DNA of 64,000 nt from JBHENC01 sp046262295 (GCA_046262295.1 JBHENC010000002.1:62001-126000), one strand, 5' to 3'; positions 8,312 to 16,910 are shown, counted from the first letter of the stretch. Notes: generated from the letters alone by a model not told the origin. Program-made: numbers and translations.

Positions 8312-9397
8312 CTAGCCGTTCTTTCTTTCAAACTCTTTCATAAACTCCACGAGAGCTTCGACGCCTTCGCGCGGGAAGGCGTTATAGATAGAAGCGCGCA
8401 GGCCGCCGACGGAGCGATGGCCTTTCAAGCCGTCGAGTTTCGCGGCAGTCGCTTCCTTCACAAACTGCTTTTCTAAATCTTCGTCGGGCAAACGAAATGT
8501 GACGTTCATCAAAGAGCGTGAATCGGTGTCGGCGTGGCCGCGATAAAAGTTTGTTGCATCAATCGCATCGTAAAGCAGTTTGGCCTTCGCTTCATTCTCG
8601 CGCTGCATCGCGGAAATCCCACCTTTTTCCTTCAGCCACTTGCACACTAAATTGATAATGTAAATCCCGAATGTGTTCGGCGTGTTGTAGAGCGAATCGG
8701 CTTCAATATGAGTGCGGTAATCGAGCATCGTGTGAAGATTATCGGGAATGCGTTTCAATAAATCGTCGCGGATGATAACCAAAGTGACGCCGCTCGGCCC
8801 CATGTTTTTCTGCGCGCCCGCATAAATCAAAGCGTATTTCTTCGCGTCAATCGGGCGCGACAGAATATCCGATGAAGCGTCGGCGATGAGCGGCACGTTG
8901 CCCGTTTCCGGGTCATACTTGAATTCGACGCCTTCGATGGTCTCGTTCGTTGTGAAGTGAACATAGGCCGCGTGCGGGTCGAGTTTTAATTCATCCTGCG
9001 CGGGGGCGCGCGTAAATCCGCCGTCGGCAGTCGTCGCCGCGATGTTCACGCCGCCGACGCGCTTCGCTTCCTTGACGGCCTTCTTGCCCCAGCTTCCCGT
9101 CACGATGTAATCCGCGCTCGCGTCCGGCGGCAAGAGATTCATGGGAATCATGGAGAACTGCAAACTCGCGCCGCCCTGCAAAAAGAGTATGTGGTAGTCT
9201 TCGGGCAGGTTAAGTAGTTCGCGTAAACCCTGCTTCGCGCCTGCGATGATTTCATCGAAAGGTTTCGAGCGATGGCTAATCTCAAGGATAGACATCCCGA
9301 CGCCGGGCAAGCCCAACATATCGCGTTGCGTTTCTTCCAGAACAGGCACGGGCAAAACGGCAGGCCCCGCGCTGAAATTATAAATTCTCTCGGTCAT
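8312..9397 (-). CDS. serC: Phosphoserine aminotransferase
   Basis: This 361-residue enzyme converts 3-phosphohydroxypyruvate plus glutamate to phosphoserine, the second step of serine synthesis. It uses PLP. The N-terminus (YNFSAGPAVLP) is the SerC signature, FLQGGASLQF (about 73-82) is the phosphate-binding region, and Lys197 in YAGAQKNMGPSG is the PLP-binding lysine. The C-terminus RSVGGLRASIYNAFP is also conserved. Length matches the family. A good ribosome site (GAGGGAGA) precedes ATG 9397. It is the last gene of a minus-strand set with the SDR gene, serA and the DUF1015 gene. Confidence 0.97.
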   Translation of the reverse strand: MTERIYNFSAGPAVLPVPVLEETQRDMLGLPGVGMSILEISHRSKPFDEIIAGAKQGLRELLNLPEDYHILFLQGGASLQFSMIPMNLLPPDASADYIVTGSWGKKAVKEAKRVGGVNIAATTADGGFTRAPAQDELKLDPHAAYVHFTTNETIEGVEFKYDPETGNVPLIADASSDILSRPIDAKKYALIYAGAQKNMGPSGVTLVIIRDDLLKRIPDNLHTMLDYRTHIEADSLYNTPNTFGIYIINLVCKWLKEKGGISAMQRENEAKAKLLYDAIDATNFYRGHADTDSRSLMNVTFRLPDEDLEKQFVKEATAAKLDGLKGHRSVGGLRASIYNAFPREGVEALVEFMKEFERKNG

Positions 9398-9414
9398 TGT
9401 TCTCCCTCGAAAGA

Positions 9415-9464
9415 TAGATGTTGGATGTTAGAAATATTCTACCGGCATTCGTTATCGGCATCTA
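9415..9464 (-). repeat. Heptamer hairpin, family A (short copy between SDR gene and serC)
   Basis: Read on the minus strand, the left arm starts in the SDR stop codon (TAGATG) and the right arm ends with CATCTA, with internal matches GGTAGAA and TTCTAAC. The 7-nt units of the right arm are TCTAACA, TCCAACA and TCTATCT, the same family as the elements at 11476 and 44741. The fold is imperfect. Unlike other copies it does not touch the next start codon, and the serC Shine-Dalgarno lies intact beyond it. Confidence 0.6.
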
Positions 9465-10244
9465 ACCCTTATTGTTGCTTTGCGAGCGCATCATGTGTCC
9501 GGCGAGGCGCGTAATGACGGAGCGCGGAAACAGACGCTCGGATTGCGTCGTCACGAAATTCATCCAACCGGAAATGATGTGGCTGTTGCCCCGCTTCAAG
9601 CCTTTGAGCGCCGTGTCAACGACCTGTTCCGGCGTTTGCGCCGCACGGACGGGCGGCTTGTGCATATGCGCCGTCTCGAAAAAATTCGTTTCCGTCACGC
9701 CCGGACACAAGGCCAGTACCTTGATGTTATACGCACGATTCTCTTCCCATAAAGCTTCCGTGAACGACAACACAAAAGCTTTCGTCGCGGCATACGTTGT
9801 CATGTACGGGACGGGCTGAAAGGCGGCGGTTGATGCGACGTTGATAATCGCGCCGCGTTTTCTTTCACGCATCGGTGCTAAATAAAGATGCGTGAGTGCA
9901 ACAAGCGAAGTGATGTTCAAATCAATCATGTTCAGCTCGCGCTCCATATCGAGCGTTGCGAAATCCCCGACCGAGCCGAAGCCCGCGTTGTTGATGAGCG
10001 TTTCGACTTCAAGACCGCGCCGGTTAGTTTCCTCAAACAAACGCTGCGGCGCATCCCGCTCCGTCAAATCCAGCGCGACAAATTGCGCGCTGATATTGCT
10101 TGCGCGGCCTAGCTCATTACACAAGCCCGCCAGCTTATTTTCCGAACGCGCCACCAGCAGCAAGTTATCGCCTTGCGCCGCCAGCCTCCGAGCAAAACTC
10201 TCGCCGATGCCGCTCGACGCGCCTGTGATTAGTGTTGTTTTCAT
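9462..10244 (-). CDS. Short-chain dehydrogenase/reductase
   Basis: This 260-residue Rossmann-fold oxidoreductase has the classical SDR signatures: TGASSGIGESFARRLA (about 7-22) for NAD(P) binding, NNAGFG (about 88-93), and the catalytic Ser-Tyr-Lys set with Ser at about 137 and YAATK (about 151-155). SDRs of this shape (DltE/YqjQ-like) reduce or oxidise small alcohol or ketone substrates, usually NADP-linked. The specific substrate is unknown. It lies between serA (15 nt upstream) and serC in the same direction, so it is co-transcribed with serine genes, but no SDR step is known in that pathway. A weak hydrophobic C-terminus is not a membrane anchor. Confidence 0.9.
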   Translation of the reverse strand: MKTTLITGASSGIGESFARRLAAQGDNLLLVARSENKLAGLCNELGRASNISAQFVALDLTERDAPQRLFEETNRRGLEVETLINNAGFGSVGDFATLDMERELNMIDLNITSLVALTHLYLAPMRERKRGAIINVASTAAFQPVPYMTTYAATKAFVLSFTEALWEENRAYNIKVLALCPGVTETNFFETAHMHKPPVRAAQTPEQVVDTALKGLKRGNSHIISGWMNFVTTQSERLFPRSVITRLAGHMMRSQSNNKG

Positions 10245-10259
10245 AGATTGTACTAACGG

Positions 10260-11471
10260 TTAACTTTTCAGTTCCAGCAAATCCAGTTCGATGATGTCGG
10301 GATTTCCGGCGCGCAATCTTTCTATGATGTCGCGTGGCGGGGCGTTGTCTAAGTTGATGCGGGCGATGGCGGCTTCTGCGCCCTCGAAGACGACGTTCTC
10401 CATCTCCTGCACGTTGATGTTCGCCGCTTTGATGCCGTCCAGAACGTGCGCGAGCACGCCGGGACGGTCGCGGTGGCGGACGACGAGCATATACGTTGCG
10501 GGCGAAGTTTGCGCGAGATTGACGACGTTCGGGACGCGCCCCGTTTCCTTGAACGTCTTGATAATGCGGACGGTCTCGGCGGCGATGGCTTCCTGCGCTT
10601 GGTCGGTTGATGCGCCGATGTGATGCGTGCCGTAGAGATTCGTTTCGTTTCGGATTTCGTTCGTGAACTCGCCCGTGCCCGCCGTCGGTTCATCGGCGTA
10701 AACGTCCAAGCCCGCGCGAATATTGCGCGTGCGCATCGCTTCCGTGAGCGCCGCTTGATCTACGACTTCGCCGCGCGCGGTATTGATGAAGTACGCGCCG
10801 TCGCGCATCGCTTTGAAAAACTCCGCGTTGATGAATGAGCGCGTGTCGGGCTTTAAGGCGAGATGTACGCTAATGATGTCTGCGTCGCGTGCGACATCAA
10901 GGGGCGTTTCTTTTCGTTCAACGCCAAGCTCTGCGGCGCGCTCCAGCGTGAGATGTTTGCTCCATGCGACGACAGGCATTCCGAAAGCGCGCGCGCGCGC
11001 GATGACTTCCTGACCGATGCGCCCTGTGCCGACGAGTCCGAGCGTGCGCCCGTAAAGGCCGCGCGCTTTGGAGAACTCTTTTTTGTTCCACTGGCCGCCG
11101 CGCAAACTAATCACGTTATCCGCAATGCGGCGATCAAGGGCGAGCATCAACGCGAAAGCGAGTTCCGCAACGGCGATGGAATTTTTGCCCGGACAATTCG
11201 AGACATAAATGCCGCGCTTCGAGGCCGCCGCCACGTCAATCGTGTTGTATCCAGCACCGGCACGGACAACAAGTGCCAGCGAGCCGCCCGCATCGAGCGC
11301 GCTTTCCGGCACCTTCGTCGAACGCACCACCAGCGCCTCCGGCTTCGCCTCACGAATAGCCGCGACGAGAGCTTCATCTTTCAACTCCGGTTGATACGAC
11401 ACTTCGCAACCAATGGCGGCGAGTCCGTCGCGCCCGGACTGTTCAAATTTATCGGCAATTAGTATCAGCAT
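10260..11471 (-). CDS. serA: D-3-phosphoglycerate dehydrogenase
   Basis: Starting at ATG 11471 the protein has 403 residues and begins MLILIADKFEQSG, as SerA proteins do. An in-frame extension back to 11546 is open but would be encoded by repeat DNA. The NAD-binding motif GLVGTGRIGQ is at 145-154, the catalytic region THHIGAST at about 282-289 (His pair), and an ACT domain occupies about 328-400 (MLVVRHRDRPGVLAHVL). It oxidises 3-phosphoglycerate to 3-phosphohydroxypyruvate. The ACT domain suggests feedback control by serine. No Shine-Dalgarno is visible, and the right arm of a heptamer hairpin ends about 5 nt before the ATG. Confidence 0.95.
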   Translation of the reverse strand: MLILIADKFEQSGRDGLAAIGCEVSYQPELKDEALVAAIREAKPEALVVRSTKVPESALDAGGSLALVVRAGAGYNTIDVAAASKRGIYVSNCPGKNSIAVAELAFALMLALDRRIADNVISLRGGQWNKKEFSKARGLYGRTLGLVGTGRIGQEVIARARAFGMPVVAWSKHLTLERAAELGVERKETPLDVARDADIISVHLALKPDTRSFINAEFFKAMRDGAYFINTARGEVVDQAALTEAMRTRNIRAGLDVYADEPTAGTGEFTNEIRNETNLYGTHHIGASTDQAQEAIAAETVRIIKTFKETGRVPNVVNLAQTSPATYMLVVRHRDRPGVLAHVLDGIKAANINVQEMENVVFEGAEAAIARINLDNAPPRDIIERLRAGNPDIIELDLLELKS

Positions 11472-11475
11472 AAAA

Positions 11476-11548
11476 TTAGATGCTAGATGTTGGATGTTAG
11501 AGATCAGAAGACCCGGAACTAACATCCGGCATCTGACATCTAACATCT
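11476..11548 (-). repeat. Heptamer hairpin, family A, filling the DUF1015-serA spacer
   Basis: On the minus strand this follows the DUF1015 stop by 4 nt. Left arm units are AGATGTT, AGATGTC, AGATGCC and GGATGTT. The loop is about TTCCGGGTCTTC, and right arm units are ACATCCA, ACATCTA and GCATCTA, ending 4-5 nt before the serA ATG. The two arms are largely complementary with a one-unit length difference. The arm also contains in-frame ATG codons that would extend SerA. There is no room for a separate promoter or terminator. Confidence 0.75.
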
Positions 11549-11552
11549 GCTG

Positions 11553-12779
11553 TTAAATTGAGTGAATCAAGAGGCCGTCGCGTAGCTTCGGCTCGAACCA
11601 TGTTGATTTGGGCGGCATCACGCTGCCCGCGTCAGAGACGCGCAAGAGATCGTCGAGCGTCGTCGGGTAAAGCGAAAAGGCGACTGCTGCCTGTTTGCCG
11701 TCAACGAGGCGCGTCAGTTCGTCTGCGCCGCGTATGCCGCCGACGAAATCAATGCGCTTGTCTGTACGCACGTCTTTAATGCCGAGAATCGGATCAAGCA
11801 GATTGTCCTGCAGAATGCTCACGTCCAGAGATGCGACCGGATCATTCGTCGTTCGCGCATCATCTTTGAGCGTCAAATTATACCAGCGCCCGTTCATATA
11901 CATACTCCACTGTCCGCGACTCTCCGGCACAGGCTGCGCGCCTTCCGTCAACGTAAATTTTTCTTTGACCTTTCCGAGAAACTCTTCCGGCGAGAGATTG
12001 TTCAAATCGCGCACGATGCGATTGTAGGGAAGTATGCGCAGTTGATCGGAAGGAAAAAGCACGGAGAGAAAACGATTATATTCTTCGTCGCCGGTGTGAT
12101 TAGGATTCTTGGCTTTCAGTTCGGCGCGGGCGCGGGAGGCGCTGGCGGCGCGATGATGCCCGTCGGCGATGTATAGAAATTCTACGTCGCGGAAAGCGCG
12201 TGCGAGGCTGGCAGCGTCGGGCGCAATCCAGACGGTGTGGCGTATCCCGTCATCGGCGTTGAAGTCGTAGAGCGGTTCGGTCTTCGTCGCTTCGTTGACA
12301 AGATTATCTATCTCTTCACGTCCGCGATAGGTCGAGAAGACAGGGCCGGATTGGGCGCGCGTCGTCAGGATGTGGCGCGTGCGGTCGTCTTCTTTGTCAG
12401 GGCGCGTCTTTTCGTGTTTGAGAATAAGGTTGGTGTCGTATTCATCAACCGAGCAGCAGGCGACGACGCCGGTTTGCGTGTGCTCGCCCATCACCTGCCG
12501 GTAAAGATAGAGCGCGGGCATCTCTTCGGTTTCGAGCGGGCAGGCTTTAATCAGTCGCTGAAAGTTTTCAGAGGCTTTGGCATAAACTTCATCGCTATAA
12601 ATATTCGTGCCTGCGGGCAGATCGATTTCCGGGCGCGAGACGTGCAGAAAGCTGTAGGGATTGTTTGCCGCGAGCGTGCGTGCTTCTTCCGTATTGACGA
12701 CATCGTAAGGCGGGCTGGCGACTTGCGCGGCTTTTTCGGCGACGGGGCGCAGCGCGCGAAAGGGACTGATGACGGCCAC
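11553..12779 (-). CDS. DUF1015 family protein
   Basis: This 408-residue protein begins MAVISPFRALRPVAEKAAQVASPPYDVVNTEEARTLAANN... in the DUF1015 pattern (PFrglrp, aPPYDVis, NpySflhvsrpe). A conserved block FLYIADGHHRAASASRARAE (about 201-220) resembles the GEHRxxAA signature of ParB-fold proteins. The family is uncharacterised to my knowledge but often sits next to serA and serC, as here: it is the first gene of this serine operon and ends about 80 nt before serA. A role in serine or phosphoserine metabolism is an inference from context and the motif. Length fits the family (about 400-430). An AGGAG-type ribosome site precedes ATG 12779. Confidence 0.9.
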   Translation of the reverse strand: MAVISPFRALRPVAEKAAQVASPPYDVVNTEEARTLAANNPYSFLHVSRPEIDLPAGTNIYSDEVYAKASENFQRLIKACPLETEEMPALYLYRQVMGEHTQTGVVACCSVDEYDTNLILKHEKTRPDKEDDRTRHILTTRAQSGPVFSTYRGREEIDNLVNEATKTEPLYDFNADDGIRHTVWIAPDAASLARAFRDVEFLYIADGHHRAASASRARAELKAKNPNHTGDEEYNRFLSVLFPSDQLRILPYNRIVRDLNNLSPEEFLGKVKEKFTLTEGAQPVPESRGQWSMYMNGRWYNLTLKDDARTTNDPVASLDVSILQDNLLDPILGIKDVRTDKRIDFVGGIRGADELTRLVDGKQAAVAFSLYPTTLDDLLRVSDAGSVMPPKSTWFEPKLRDGLLIHSI

Positions 12780-12956
12780 TTGGCGTTCTCCTTCAAAATT
12801 GTGGAATCAAAATTTAGAATGCGATTTTGTAGTGCCTAAGACTATCCGTTTGCCGCATGATTTGCCAAGCCCGGCCGCGCTTTTGAAAGCCTCAGGGCAA
12901 TAATTTCGCCGCGAAAATTTAGGCGAGCGAGCCGGTCAACGAAAAGCGCGGGCGTG

Positions 12957-12983
12957 TTGATGTGGCGGGCGGCGCGGTATAAT
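12957..12983 (+). promoter_or_regulatory. Candidate sigma-70-type promoter for the pterin dehydratase gene
   Basis: A perfect -10 hexamer TATAAT lies at 12978-12983 with TTGATG at 12957-12962 as a possible -35 (spacer 15 nt, shorter than ideal). Transcription would start near 12990, leaving a leader of about 28 nt with AGGAGA before ATG 13018. Confidence 0.5.
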
Positions 12984-13017
12984 TGCGGAAAGCGATTGTG
13001 TGAAGAGGAGAAAATAA

Positions 13018-13356
13018 ATGACGGACTTAAAGGAACGCAACTGTGTGCCGTGTCGCGGCGGAGTGCCGCCGTTGAAAGGCGTTGAAATAAAAGAATTCGC
13101 CGGACAGTTAAAGAGCTGGGATGTCATCGAAGAGCATCATCTGCGAAAGATTTATGCTTTCGAGAATTTCCGTGATGCGCTGGAATTCGTCAACCGCGTC
13201 GGCGCACTGGCGGAAGAACAGGGACATCACCCGGACATCTGTTTCGGCTGGGGACGCGCTGAGGTAACCATCTGGACGCACAAGATTGACGGATTAACCG
13301 AAAGCGATTTTATTCTCGCCGCGAAGATTGATGATCTAAAGCACAATGAAAGCTAA
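13018..13356 (+). CDS. Pterin-4a-carbinolamine dehydratase
   Basis: This 112-residue protein belongs to the PCD/DCoH family, which dehydrates 4a-hydroxytetrahydrobiopterin to recycle the cofactor of aromatic amino acid hydroxylases. The key active-site block EEQGHHPDICFGWGRAEVTIWTHKIDGLTESDF (about 64-97) contains the His-His-Pro motif and the downstream Thr-His pair (WTHK). Length is normal for the family. ATG 13018 follows AGGAGA by 6 nt. No phenylalanine hydroxylase is in the window, so the physiological pterin reaction is not defined; PCD proteins also occur without hydroxylases and may help molybdopterin metabolism. Confidence 0.92.
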   Translation: MTDLKERNCVPCRGGVPPLKGVEIKEFAGQLKSWDVIEEHHLRKIYAFENFRDALEFVNRVGALAEEQGHHPDICFGWGRAEVTIWTHKIDGLTESDFILAAKIDDLKHNES

Positions 13357-13416
13357 ATCTAAAAGATAACGCGCGAAGAACTATCTTCAATTCGCAATAC
13401 GTAATTCCATTACAAG

Positions 13417-14532
13417 TTATTTTGGGGCGAGAGCCTTTTCGTAAACTCGTTCGGTTGCGTCAACCATGCGTTCGAGTGAAAAGTTTGCAAGGGCGGCAAG
13501 CCGCGCACGCTCTCCGAGTTCCGCGCGTTGAGGTGCGTCAACGAGCAGCGCGTCTATCGCGGCGGCGAGAGCTTGCGGGTCGCCGACGGGAACGAGCTTG
13601 CCGGTTGCGCCGTCTTCGATTATTTCGCGTGCGCCTTCCGACATCGTTGCCACAACCGGCAATCCGCTCGCCATCGCTTCGACAATCACGAGGCCGAACG
13701 GTTCGGTGCGGGCGGCGGAGACAAACACATCCAGCGAATGCAGCAGCGGCGCGGGATCGTCAACCCAGCCGGTTAAAGAGACGCGCGCGTTGAGTTTTAG
13801 TTCGTCAATCAGTTGTTCGAGACGCGCGCGATGCTCGCCCGTGTGAGATTTATCTTCGCCGATGATAAGAAACTCGACGTCCGTGCGGCGCGCTGAAATA
13901 ATCCCGGCGGCGCGTATGAAATCCTCGTGGCCTTTAATCGGCGCGAGGTGGCCGATTGTGCCGACGCGCAATGATCGCGGCGCATTCGTTTGCGTGTCTG
14001 TCGGCTCATCATGCGAAACGCGCTGCCTTTCTCTCGCAAATTTCTGCACATCAATGCCGTTCGGAATGACTGTGATTCTTCGCTTATCGCAAACTGATGC
14101 CTCATCCAACGAACGCGCCACCGCTTTTGAGACGGCGATGATGCCGGAGGCGTTTGAAAGCGTCAGCGCGTGAAGCTTGTTGATCGGGAAAAGAACGTGG
14201 CGCGTGATGACGAATCGCGTGTCGGTGTTGAATCGCGCGGCCAACGCCGCGAGCGGATAGTCGCGCGCGATGTGTGCATGAACGATTTCTATATGATGTT
14301 TGCGAACGAACTGCGCGAGCCGCAGCGCGCTCGGCAGATCGAGCGCGTTGCGCATTCGTAGCCGCGTGATATTCTCCGGCGGCACGGCGTCGAGTTTTGT
14401 CAGAAGCGGCGAATGGGTGGCGAGCGCGGCGAACATCGCATGGCCGCGTCGCGCAAGCGCGTTTGTTAAATCAATCAAATGGCGCTCGCCGCCGCCGAGC
14501 GTGCGTGCCGAACAGATTTGTAGAATTCTCAT
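13417..14532 (-). CDS. Glycosyltransferase family 4 protein
   Basis: This 371-residue GT-B enzyme starts MRILQICSARTLGGGERHLIDL, with the Gly-rich acceptor loop of GT4 enzymes. The donor-binding half shows IPNGIDVQKFAR (about 153-164), VGTIGHLAPIKGHEDFI and the E(x7)E motif in EPFGLVIVEAMASG (about 287-300). It transfers a sugar from a nucleotide-sugar to an unknown acceptor, probably in cell-surface glycan or glycolipid synthesis. It faces away from the next gene, a methyltransferase, across an 84-nt divergent spacer. No signal or membrane segment is seen. Confidence 0.93.
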   Translation of the reverse strand: MRILQICSARTLGGGERHLIDLTNALARRGHAMFAALATHSPLLTKLDAVPPENITRLRMRNALDLPSALRLAQFVRKHHIEIVHAHIARDYPLAALAARFNTDTRFVITRHVLFPINKLHALTLSNASGIIAVSKAVARSLDEASVCDKRRITVIPNGIDVQKFARERQRVSHDEPTDTQTNAPRSLRVGTIGHLAPIKGHEDFIRAAGIISARRTDVEFLIIGEDKSHTGEHRARLEQLIDELKLNARVSLTGWVDDPAPLLHSLDVFVSAARTEPFGLVIVEAMASGLPVVATMSEGAREIIEDGATGKLVPVGDPQALAAAIDALLVDAPQRAELGERARLAALANFSLERMVDATERVYEKALAPK

Positions 14533-14615
14533 GATAGCTTTTTCGCGCGCCGGAAGTTTACAGTAATCAGCGGTTAATAAAAGAATGGCGCGCAGGATGG
14601 CGGCGGGCGAAGCGA

Positions 14616-15353
14616 ATGACTGAAGACGATTTGAAGATTGCCGAAAACACCTCGAAGAACACGCATAACACGGTTGCGAAGCTGTTGCTTGAAGAACGCG
14701 CGTGCCGTATTGTGTTGGATATCCCGTGCGGCGAAGGCGCGTTTACGAAGCGTCTGCTGGACGCAGGGCTTGATGTTCACTCGGCGGATTGTCAGGAAAT
14801 CATTCGCCTGCCGCCGCGCAAGTTCTCCATCGCCGACATGAGTGAAAGATTGCCTTACGATGACGCGATGTTCGATGCGGTGGTTTGCATTGACGGCATC
14901 GAACATATTGAAAGGCCCTTCGATTTCATCAAAGAATGCCGCCGCATCTTGCGCAAAGGCGGCGTGTTGATTATCTCCACGCCGAATCTGCTGGCGCTTC
15001 GGTCAAGATGGCGCTGGCTGCTAACGGGCTTTCATCAAGGCGAGAAAAGCCCGCTCGACGAACAGCACTACACGCCTTTGCATCACTTGAGCCTCGTCTC
15101 GTTCCCGGAACTGCGCTATCGCCTGCACGCCAACGATTTCAGAATCAGCGCGATTGAGACGAACCGCGTCAAATTTATCAGTTGGATTTACGGCGCGCTT
15201 GTTCCGTTCAGTTATTTGATGACGCGCTGGGTCTTTAACAAAGAAGAGAAGCGCGAAGCCGTGCGCCAGCAGAACAAAGAGATTTTCCAACAACTCTTCA
15301 CCATGCCCATCCTCTTCGGCGAAACTTTAATCGTCAAAGCCGTTCGTCAATAA
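14616..15353 (+). CDS. Class I SAM-dependent methyltransferase
   Basis: This 245-residue protein has the class I methyltransferase core: motif I variant VLDIPCGEGAFTKRLL (about 33-48), acidic motif II at about 58 (VHSADCQE), motif IV region DAVVCIDGIEHIERP (about 88-102), and RILRKGGVLIISTPN. The order and wording resemble UbiE/MetW-type enzymes acting on small molecules or lipids. A C-terminal hydrophobic helix (about 188-205, FISWIYGALVPFSYLMTRWVF) could associate with membrane and suggests a lipid or glycolipid substrate. Divergent from the GT4 gene, so a shared role in glycan modification is possible. Substrate unknown. Confidence 0.88.
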   Translation: MTEDDLKIAENTSKNTHNTVAKLLLEERACRIVLDIPCGEGAFTKRLLDAGLDVHSADCQEIIRLPPRKFSIADMSERLPYDDAMFDAVVCIDGIEHIERPFDFIKECRRILRKGGVLIISTPNLLALRSRWRWLLTGFHQGEKSPLDEQHYTPLHHLSLVSFPELRYRLHANDFRISAIETNRVKFISWIYGALVPFSYLMTRWVFNKEEKREAVRQQNKEIFQQLFTMPILFGETLIVKAVRQ

Positions 15354-15380
15354 GCAGGAAGAGCCGGATTATTTGTTGGC

Positions 15381-16058
15381 CTAGTTGGTTGATGTTTGGA
15401 TGATCGGCGAGTCTTCGTAGCGCGCCAGCAAGTCGGCGGGATCGCGGTAGATAGCGATGCAGCCAGCGGCGCGAAGCTCCGTTTCCGGGAAACCGCCGCA
15501 GAGCACACCGACGGTGCGCAATCCGGCTTTGCCCGCCGCTTCCGCATCATACGGCGTATCACCGATGACGATAACTTCGTCGGGCGCAACGTCCCCCAAT
15601 TGCTTCATTGCCGCCTCGAAGATGTCCGGGTGCGGCTTGGATTTTTGCGCGTCGTCGGCGGATGTTTCCTCTTCGACGAGGTCTTCGATGCGCGCGATCT
15701 TTTTGTAGACTTTAAGTTCCTCTTCCTTCGCGGATGAAGCGAGCGCGATGCGCTTTTCGTCCTGCTCGATGCGCTCGAAAAGTTCGCGCACGTGCGGAAA
15801 CCCTTTAACACGCGGCAAGTATTCGCGCTTGAATAAGCTACCGCGATATTTTTCCATCTCTTCGCCGAAGCGATCTAACTCTTCTCTGGAAAAGAAGACG
15901 GGCATTAACTGGTCGCCGCCCTTGCCGATCTGCTTGCGCACATCCGCAAAGGGAACGTCTTTGCCGAACTCTTTGAACGCGCGCTGCCATGCTTCCGCAT
16001 GAAAATCAACCGAATCAACGAGCGTTCCATCTATGTCGAAAATGACGGCTTTAATCAC
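15381..16058 (-). CDS. HAD-family phosphatase/phosphoglucomutase-like hydrolase
   Basis: This 225-residue protein has the HAD signature FDIDGTLVDS with nucleophile Asp8 and acid/base Asp10. Motif II is LASSAKEEELK (Ser at about 109), the motif III lysine lies in the SKPHPDIFE region (about 143-151), and motif IV VIGDTPYDAEAAG is at about 171-183. A helical cap at about 15-85 is the C1 type of the beta-phosphoglucomutase/phosphoglycolate phosphatase group. It probably removes phosphate from a small metabolite; the exact substrate cannot be read from the sequence. It converges with the methyltransferase gene with only 27 nt between stops. Confidence 0.9.
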   Translation of the reverse strand: MIKAVIFDIDGTLVDSVDFHAEAWQRAFKEFGKDVPFADVRKQIGKGGDQLMPVFFSREELDRFGEEMEKYRGSLFKREYLPRVKGFPHVRELFERIEQDEKRIALASSAKEEELKVYKKIARIEDLVEEETSADDAQKSKPHPDIFEAAMKQLGDVAPDEVIVIGDTPYDAEAAGKAGLRTVGVLCGGFPETELRAAGCIAIYRDPADLLARYEDSPIIQTSTN

Positions 16059-16406
16059 AAGTTATTCTCCCTGAAAGTTGTCGGAAATTGTTTGAGACAT
16101 AGTACATGAGCAATTGCCTATGTGTCTTGTGCGTATGAATTTCGAGATTGCCGCAAGCGGTGGCACGGATTGGCGGTGAGTCGCAGGCGTCCGGCACGTT
16201 TGCAGAGCTTTGCGTTTGCCGTAACGGTTTGAGAAGCGTTGTAAAAGGGTTGACAGCGCGCGTCTCATTGCGACAACATATCCGCTTAATCCCCTTCGTG
16301 TAGAAATCTTACAGGCGATGCGAAAGTCTCGCGTTGTCGTTTCCCCCGCGTAAGTCCACAATATTTTCGGCTAACGCAATTTCAGAAAATAAAGGAGCAT
16401 AAGATC
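16059..16406. other. Intergenic region upstream of the YflT-like stress gene
   Basis: A 348-nt spacer between divergent genes. No convincing open frame. TTGACA at 16250-16255 is a good -35-like hexamer, but the -10 region (about 16273-16280, ACAACATA) is weak. A strong ribosome site (AAAGGAG, 16390-16396) precedes ATG 16407. The long leader (over 100 nt if the TTGACA is used) could be regulatory. Confidence 0.4.
16250..16280 (+). promoter_or_regulatory. Possible promoter for the YflT-like gene
   Basis: TTGACA at 16250-16255 matches the -35 consensus exactly. At 17-18 nt distance the -10 candidate (ACAACA or CAACAT) is poor. This is the best candidate in the spacer but remains weak; an alternative sigma factor is possible for a stress gene. 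Confidence 0.3.
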
Positions 16407-16910
16407 ATGGCTAAATTAGTAACCGGACTTTTCAAAACGCGCGTGGCGGCGGAAACCGCCGTTGACGCGCTTATCAAACGCGGCTACTCGCGCGACGATA
16501 TTAGCGTGCTGATGTCGGACTCTACCAAGAACAAAGAGTTTGCGGTGGAGACGGGGACGCGGGCGGCTGATGGCGCGGGCATCGGCGGCGCACTCGGCGG
16601 CACACTCGGCGCGGTTCTCGCGGGCATCGCCGCCGTCGGCACAAGCATCGCGTTGCCGGGTCTCGGTCTCGTGATCGCAGGCCCGCTGGCGGCGGCACTA
16701 GCGGGCGCGGGCGCGGGCGGCGCGACCGGCGGCATCATCGGCGCGCTCATCGGTGCGGGCATTCCCGAACATCGTGCGAAGGTTTACGATGCGGGCTTGC
16801 GTGGCGGCGGCATCCTGCTCGGCGTCGAAGCGAGAGCCGACGACGATGATGCCGACAAGCTGGAAAAATTGCTCGAAGACATCGGCGGCGAGCACGTCCG
16901 CCAAGAGTAA
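16407..16910 (+). CDS. YflT-like general stress protein (DUF1269-type glycine-zipper domain)
   Basis: This 167-residue protein begins with an N-terminal YflT-type domain (MAKLVTGLFKTRVAAETAVDALIKRGYSRDDISVLM, about 1-36). A Gly/Ala-rich double hydrophobic segment follows at about 55-120 with many GxxxG steps (GIGGALGGTLGAVLAG, GAGAGGATGGIIGALIGAG), likely membrane-inserting. The C-terminal domain EHRAKVYDAGLRGGGILLGVEARADD... is typical of this family. Homologues are heat- or general-stress-induced; the mechanism is unknown. It is followed on the same strand by an SRPBCC protein and then a convergent CsbD gene, which looks like a stress cluster. The ribosome site AAAGGAG is strong. Confidence 0.85.
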   Translation: MAKLVTGLFKTRVAAETAVDALIKRGYSRDDISVLMSDSTKNKEFAVETGTRAADGAGIGGALGGTLGAVLAGIAAVGTSIALPGLGLVIAGPLAAALAGAGAGGATGGIIGALIGAGIPEHRAKVYDAGLRGGGILLGVEARADDDDADKLEKLLEDIGGEHVRQE

